A program made the position numbers and the translations under genes. 64,000 nucleotides of DNA. Source: Holacanthus passer. Taxonomy: Eukaryota > Chordata > Actinopteri > Pomacanthidae. Position 1 is the stretch's first letter, and every line of letters begins with the position of its first letter. Under the pieces are notes generated by a model. That model worked only from the letters and a program-made list of their open reading frames with translations. It did not search any database and was not told the origin of the DNA. The DNA lies in assembly GCA_025331565.1 (NCBI GenBank), contig JAFREQ010000014.1, forward strand, positions 5,288,501 through 5,352,500, read 5' to 3'. Positions 60,001 through 64,000 of the stretch are shown here, one piece after another.

Positions 60001-63000
60001 GACATCAAGGAGTGTTTTTTTTTCTCCTCTGTTGACAGCCTGATTCAAATAAAGCAGAGAGGTTCGACTATGTGAGTAAATGCTTTTCATTCTCAAACTT
60101 TTTTTTCCGGATTTGCCTATTTGTTTGGTCTCACCATGTGTCAATATGATGTTATTGCAGGTGATGGAGTTCTTGAAAAGCATGGCTGGTAAAGAGTATG
60201 TGGGCTTCAGCAATGCAACGTGAGTATGTGCTTCAGGAAATACAACCTTGTTTTTCTGTGTCATGAAATGCAACTTTCTAATACCTGATATGTTCTTGCA
60301 GTTTCCAATCAGAGAGGGAGACTGGTGATCGGAATTATGCAATTGGTTATTACCTCAAAGAGAAAAAAGTGAGTTTTTGGGGTATTTTATTTTTAATTAA
60401 AATCACCTCAAGTGCTTCAGTGATCAGATTTCTGAAAAAAATGTATATCCTCTGTATGTTCTGACTGTGATTTTAATCATTGCAGTGCTTTCCTGACAAT
60501 GCAGATATGATGGCAGCCCTTGACTTCTACTTTCAGGTAAGATTCTTTGTCTTTAACACTTAAGTATTCTGTGGATGAAAATTTTATGGAAAAGTTGAGT
60601 GACATTTTTGGAAATAAATGTATTTGCGTTCTTGAGAGTTAGATGAGAAGACTGATACCATGATAAATATGAACTGCATCTACAGCTGGAGCCGGTTACT
60701 TAGTTTAGCACAAAGCATCTGCTGGTTGGCTGGCAACCTTATGGAGATGACATGACTCCAGGAAGTCACTGCGCCCACCAAAAAAACAGTTTGGCACATA
60801 ACTTCCTATAAAACCACAACTTGTTGTTACGCTTTGGTTTTTGTGCAGATTAGAAAAATGAGATATGACGTGTTTAGTCTTTATGTTTGGCTAAGCTAAA
60901 CAGTGTCAGTCAAACATCTATTTTTCAGCAATAAAGCGTGTATTTCCCATTTCTATAAAACTGTTCTATATGCCTCTGCAGTTCAAAAAGTTTATATTTT
61001 TTGATTTTTTTCCGTTCCAGTTGTGCTCCATTGAGGTGACCTGTGAGTCAGGGAGTGTTATGGCTGCCACACTGGCCAATGGGGGTATTTGTCCAATCAC
61101 AGGCGAGCGTGTGCTGAGCGCTGAAGCCGTTCGCAACACCCTGAGTCTCATGCATTCCTGTGGCATGTATGACTTCTCTGGACAGTTTGCCTTCCACGTG
61201 AGTCGCTGGGAATTCAGGGATCTGTTTGAAAGCATTGTTGCTCCAAGTGGTCGCTCGCCATGAAATACTAAATCCAGGTTTCTAGTGTTACGTTTTTAAA
61301 CAAGACATTTTGTTTCCTCCTCTTGCTCAGGTGGGCTTGCCTGCTAAATCTGGCGTTTCAGGTGCTGTTCTGCTGGTGGTCCCCAACGTCATGGGTATGA
61401 TGTGTTGGTCCCCACCTTTAGATCGGCTTGGAAACAGTGTTCGTGGCATTCACTTCTGTCAGGTAATCAGTCGCCACAGTTTTATTGATTTGTCATTATC
61501 TAATTTGTCTTTGTCTGCATGCTTTAAATATTCCATCTGATCAACTTTTGATTCATCAGGAGCTGGTATCTTACTTCAACTTCCACAATTATGACAACCT
61601 GAGACACTTCACTAAGAAACATGACCCCAGAAGAAGATCAGATGATGATCCAGTAAGTTGAGTGAAACATTGATGCCTCTTGGGGGTTGAAAATAATGAT
61701 GAAACATTTTTACAGTCCACTATCTAGCAGTAAAGTTTGTGTCTTGATCCATTAGAACAAGTCAGTGGTAAACCTGATGTTTGCAGCCTACAGTGGTGAT
61801 GTCTCTGCTCTCAGAAGGTAAGTAATACCAGAAACCTTTCATTTATCATTCCAAATCTCAGACATCAGACGAGTACACAACAGATGGATGATGTAATCCT
61901 AAAGGAACAATTTGATGCTGATACACTGATTATTATTGACTATTCGCTTTCTTGCTGAGAGTTATGAGAGAAGATCAATACCACTTTTCACATTTGTCTG
62001 TTAAATATGAAGCTAGAAGCCAGGAGTCAGGTTAACTTACCAAGACCGGAAGCAGGGGGAGACAGCCAGCTGGGCTAGTCTGTCTACCATACCTCTAAAG
62101 ATTATTAATTAAGACATTATATCTTGTTTATTTAACTTGCACAAAAAAAAAAAAAAAACAGTTTATGGCAAGTTGTGTTTTTTACAGGGGATTATGTGTG
62201 GATAGTCATTGCAATCCAACCAAGAAATTGTCCAGCACAGAGCCCTTATAAAATCATAATTGGTCTTTTTGACAGTTTACTAAGCTAACGAGATATAGTA
62301 TTTTAATTATTGCGCTTTATTATTGAGGTGTCGGTAGACAGATTGTGTTACTTTGAACAAAGCCAGGCTCTTTTCCCCTGCCCCCAATTGTATTGCTAAA
62401 CTAACCGCCTCATGGCTGTAGCTCCATATTTACCGTACAGACATGAGAGGGGTATCGATCTACTAATCTAACTCTCAGCAAGAAAGTTAATAAGCGTATT
62501 CCCAAAAATGTTGAATTATCCTTCAATTCACTGCTTTTCAAAACATGACTGCTTTCATGTCAACAAGTTCTTTACCAGTGTCATTGTAGGGATACTTCCT
62601 TGTAAGGCACAGTTTCTGACAGTTTGCCATCATTCAAGTTAATCCTTCCATGTGTGTTCCCTCCCCTCTCCTACTTCATTGCCCCTCCAGGTTTGCCCTT
62701 TCAGCTGTGAACATGGAGCAGAGAGACTATGACTCCCGCACAGCGCTCCACATTGCTGCTGCAGAAGGTGATGCTTCATTATCAGTGCATCCATTCTTCA
62801 ATAGTCTCGGCTTTGATATTCAAACTAGAACAAATTAAATATGGCATTGGTTTTGGTCACTTTTTGTCTTTCAGGTCATGTGGAAGCTGTTATCTTCCTC
62901 ACTGAAATATGTAAAGTGAACCCCCACATGAAAGACAGGTAGGGATTTTAAATGTAATTGTATTCATGTGATATTAGATTAAAAATGGATGAAAATGATC

Positions 63001-63212
63001 TCCATTTTACTAACCATTGCTATCTATCCATATTACATTTTGTGTTATCTATCAGATGGGGGAACACACCTGTAGATGACGCTATGCAGTTTGGCCATGA
63101 TGTTATTGGTTCAATCCTGCAAAGGTACCAGAGTGTGTACACTGACAGTGAATCACCATGCGACACAGAGGAACAGAAGACCACGCTGGATACGGTGAAG
63201 AGTATCGTTTAA
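50868..63212 (+). CDS. gls2: Mitochondrial glutaminase 2 (liver-type), complete coding region
   Basis: GLS2 hydrolyses glutamine to glutamate and ammonia in mitochondria. Exons: 50868-51079, 52818-52905, 54875-54996, 57023-57152, 57239-57318, 57455-57618, 58083-58141, 60039-60071, 60161-60219, 60302-60368, 60486-60536, 61021-61197, 61331-61462, 61560-61652, 61756-61817, 62691-62767, 62875-62938, 63056-63212. They total 1827 nt (608 aa; human 602), 18 exons as in human. Exon 1 is a basic, acid-poor mitochondrial presequence; its phase fits exon 2 exactly. Catalytic Ser225 and Lys228 (LQSCVKP), Tyr188 (VADYIPQL) and Tyr405 (CGMYDFSG) are present, then ankyrin repeats (DYDSRTALHIAAAEGH). GLS2 rather than GLS is favoured by TLANGGICPITGE, MMAALDFYFQ and the C-terminal KSIV, a PDZ-binding motif like human ESMV. 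Confidence 0.95.
51224..51300. repeat. LINE-like tail (ATTCA)n in gls2 intron 1
   Basis: AATTCAATTCAATTCAAAAA followed by CTTTATTTGTCCCCGAGGGG is the same block as at 16270 and 44470, with a different short repeat at its end. Confidence 0.5.
51589..52166 (+). other. Possible cryptic three-exon mini-ORF in gls2 intron 1
   Basis: An ATG in good context at 51589 (ATAATGG) opens exon 51589-51598 with a GT donor. Exons 51707-51775 and 52048-52166 follow with AG/GT borders in phase, giving a 65-residue frame (MEEDMRLASIFSFTLGKKAN and so on). The last exon lies inside the TTAA-bounded element. No family is recognised. It may be chance. Confidence 0.15.
51985..52499. mobile_element. TTAA-flanked element with 19-bp terminal inverted repeats
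   Basis: The left end is TTAA (51985-51988) then AGGTGTGGTGAGTCATTCT. The right end is the reverse complement (18 of 19 matching) at 52477-52495, then TTAA (52496-52499). Flanking TTAA duplications are the hallmark of piggyBac-type insertion. It is about 507 bp with no transposase, so non-autonomous. It contains a tandem duplication of about 41 bp at about 52340-52420. Confidence 0.7.
52340..52422 (+). repeat. Two-copy tandem duplication (about 41 bp)
   Basis: The stretch AAAATGTCCTTTGTTT(G/A)TTTTCCATTTACAGAG occurs twice in tandem within the TTAA element. Each copy ends in a pyrimidine tract plus CAG, so the duplication creates two acceptor-like sites. Confidence 0.8.
53317..53375. repeat. 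(TAGA)n with LINE-like block in gls2 intron 2
   Basis: TAGATAGA array then TGTACTTTATTTGTCCCAAA. It is the fourth occurrence in the window of a TTTATT-GTCCC block attached to a short tandem repeat. Confidence 0.6.
54997..57022 (+). other. gls2: gls2 intron 3
   Basis: A 2.0-kb intron without exons that I can support. It holds a short palindromic element (56345-56432) and a consensus CRE (TGACGTCA) at 56983-56990, just before the next exon. Confidence 0.6.
56345..56432. mobile_element. Short palindromic MITE-like element, gls2 intron 3
   Basis: GGCATTTTGACAGGTCACAG and AGGAAAA at the left are the approximate reverse complement of TTTTTCCTGCTGTGACAGATC and AAATGTC at the right. A longer relative with the same ends lies at about 27318-27521. 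Confidence 0.5.
58142..60038 (+). other. gls2: gls2 intron 7
   Basis: A 1.9-kb intron. A second CRE (TGACGTCA) is at 59012-59019. TATA/TG-rich stretches occur near 59290-59400. No exon or RNA gene is recognised. Confidence 0.6.
60572..60935. mobile_element. Partial fold-back element, gls2 intron 11
   Basis: One arm (GAGAGTTAGATGAGAAGACTG to CTACAGCTGGAGCCGGTTA) and much of the interior (GGTTGGCTGGCAACC, CCAGGAAGTCACTGCGCCC, AACTTGTTGTTACGC) are seen. The matching opposite arm is reduced. Confidence 0.55.
61901..62524. mobile_element. Full-length fold-back element with long terminal inverted repeats, gls2 intron 15
   Basis: The left arm from about 61901 (AAGGAACAATTTGATGCTGA, CTGAGAGTTATGAGAGAAGATCAATACC) pairs, as reverse complement, with the right arm ending about 62524 (GGTATCGATCTACTAATCTAACTCTCAGC, TGTTGAATTATCCTTC). 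The arms are over 100 bp and imperfect. It is about 620 bp with no ORF, and contains an A-run at 62144-62158. Confidence 0.65.
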
Positions 63213-64000
63213 ACCACAGGGGATCATAAGAGTTTGTAATGGAAATGAATCTATTTTATTATGCACCTGAGAGGACTGAAAGGGCACAGGATGATTGAGA
63301 GATGTGATGGCTGAATGGGTTTGTCTTCAATATGGCATTCAATGTTATATATAATAATAATGTGGGGCTCATTCTTTAGCCTGCTGAAAAGCTATACAGT
63401 GCAGGATTAAATCCCTCTTTAATGCATTTCTGCAGACTGAAGGAATTGTTCAACACTGTAACGTCAACAAAGCAATATATAAACAGGTGATGTGTTGCTT
63501 GTGTGGAGAAAAATTACATCAATTTAAGATATGATTTGGCTTGTGTAGCAGTATTAATGGACTGTTTGTGCTTAGCATCTGATATAAAATGCCACTGAGA
63601 TGTAAATATCTAATATATTGTGCTTATTTATTTTTAAAATATTGAAGTATATTTTTGCCTCAACAGTAGATCATTTAATCAGGGGATTTTATGCCCCCTG
63701 TGTATTAACTGTATAAATATTCTCAAAGCTGCTTCATTAATTATTCTACTTCAACAGGGGACGATTCTGTTGCATTTGTGCCTCTAACACTGGAAGGATT
63801 TGTAGTTTATGTCATTTCATTGAGGCTCACAGGCCAGTTTATTCACTGCTGATACCTTGTGTTGATGTAGTTATTCTTAGAGTGAGCTCTTTTTATTGGT
63901 TACTTGTGTATCGCATAAACATCTGCACCTCTCAGGCTCTTGGGAAGTGCACATGGGGTTACTTAAAAATATGCAATTAAAATTTGTAAATGACTGTTGC
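63213..64000 (+). other. gls2: gls2 3' UTR
   Basis: AT-rich and non-coding after the gls2 stop. The only good polyadenylation signal in view is ATTAAA at 63976-63981, about 20 bases from the window edge, giving a 3' UTR of about 0.8 kb. The cleavage site may lie just outside. Confidence 0.6.

Noticed and set aside
50868..63212. Identity as kidney-type glutaminase gls
   Set aside because: Some stretches (VADYIPQLAKFSPDLWG) are GLS-like, but TLANGGICPITGE, MMAALDFYFQ, the 608-aa length and the KSIV end fit GLS2, as does synteny to human 12q13.

Overview
This is vertebrate chromosomal DNA, almost certainly from a spiny-rayed (percomorph-type) teleost. The genes are intron-rich with standard GT/AG junctions, the encoded proteins match human orthologues exon for exon, and the introns carry compact fish-style repeats (Tc1-like remnant, fold-back DNA elements, LINE-like tails next to GATA/AGATA microsatellites). 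No bacterial, phage or plasmid feature is present.

Five protein-coding genes are visible. (1) The last exon and 3' UTR of pcbp2, plus strand, about 625-1855. (2) map3k12 (DLK, dual leucine zipper kinase), minus strand, complete coding sequence in 13 exons between 3486 and 10363, 957 aa. It lies tail-to-tail with pcbp2, as in human 12q13. (3) aaas (aladin, nuclear pore WD-repeat protein), plus strand, 16 exons between 13263 and 19140, 520 aa, with a canonical polyadenylation signal. (4) col2a1 (type II procollagen alpha-1), minus strand, 54 coding exons between 22176 and 43583. They sum to 1487 codons plus stop, the same exon count and protein length I recall for human COL2A1. (5) gls2 (mitochondrial liver-type glutaminase), plus strand, 18 exons between 50868 and 63212, 608 aa, including a mitochondrial targeting first exon.

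The spaces between genes are 10.4-13.2 kb (map3k12/aaas head-to-head, with a consensus CRE and simple repeats), 19.2-20.8 kb (Tc1 remnant inside a larger repeat) and 43.8-50.8 kb (col2a1/gls2 head-to-head promoter region). These hold no further gene I can support. The genes do not form one pathway; the grouping is conserved synteny with human 12q13.

The observations most worth a second look are in col2a1. The start codon sits in a perfect 9-bp stem-loop with a four-codon upstream ORF, closely resembling the 5' stem-loop of type I collagen mRNAs. One of the two C-propeptide cysteines used for interchain disulfides is replaced by serine. A consensus CTCF motif overlaps the 3' splice site of the alternatively spliced VWC exon. 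Several undescribed-looking transposable elements with clear terminal inverted repeats are also described, including one bounded by TTAA inside gls2 intron 1. I did not find an obviously new multi-gene system.
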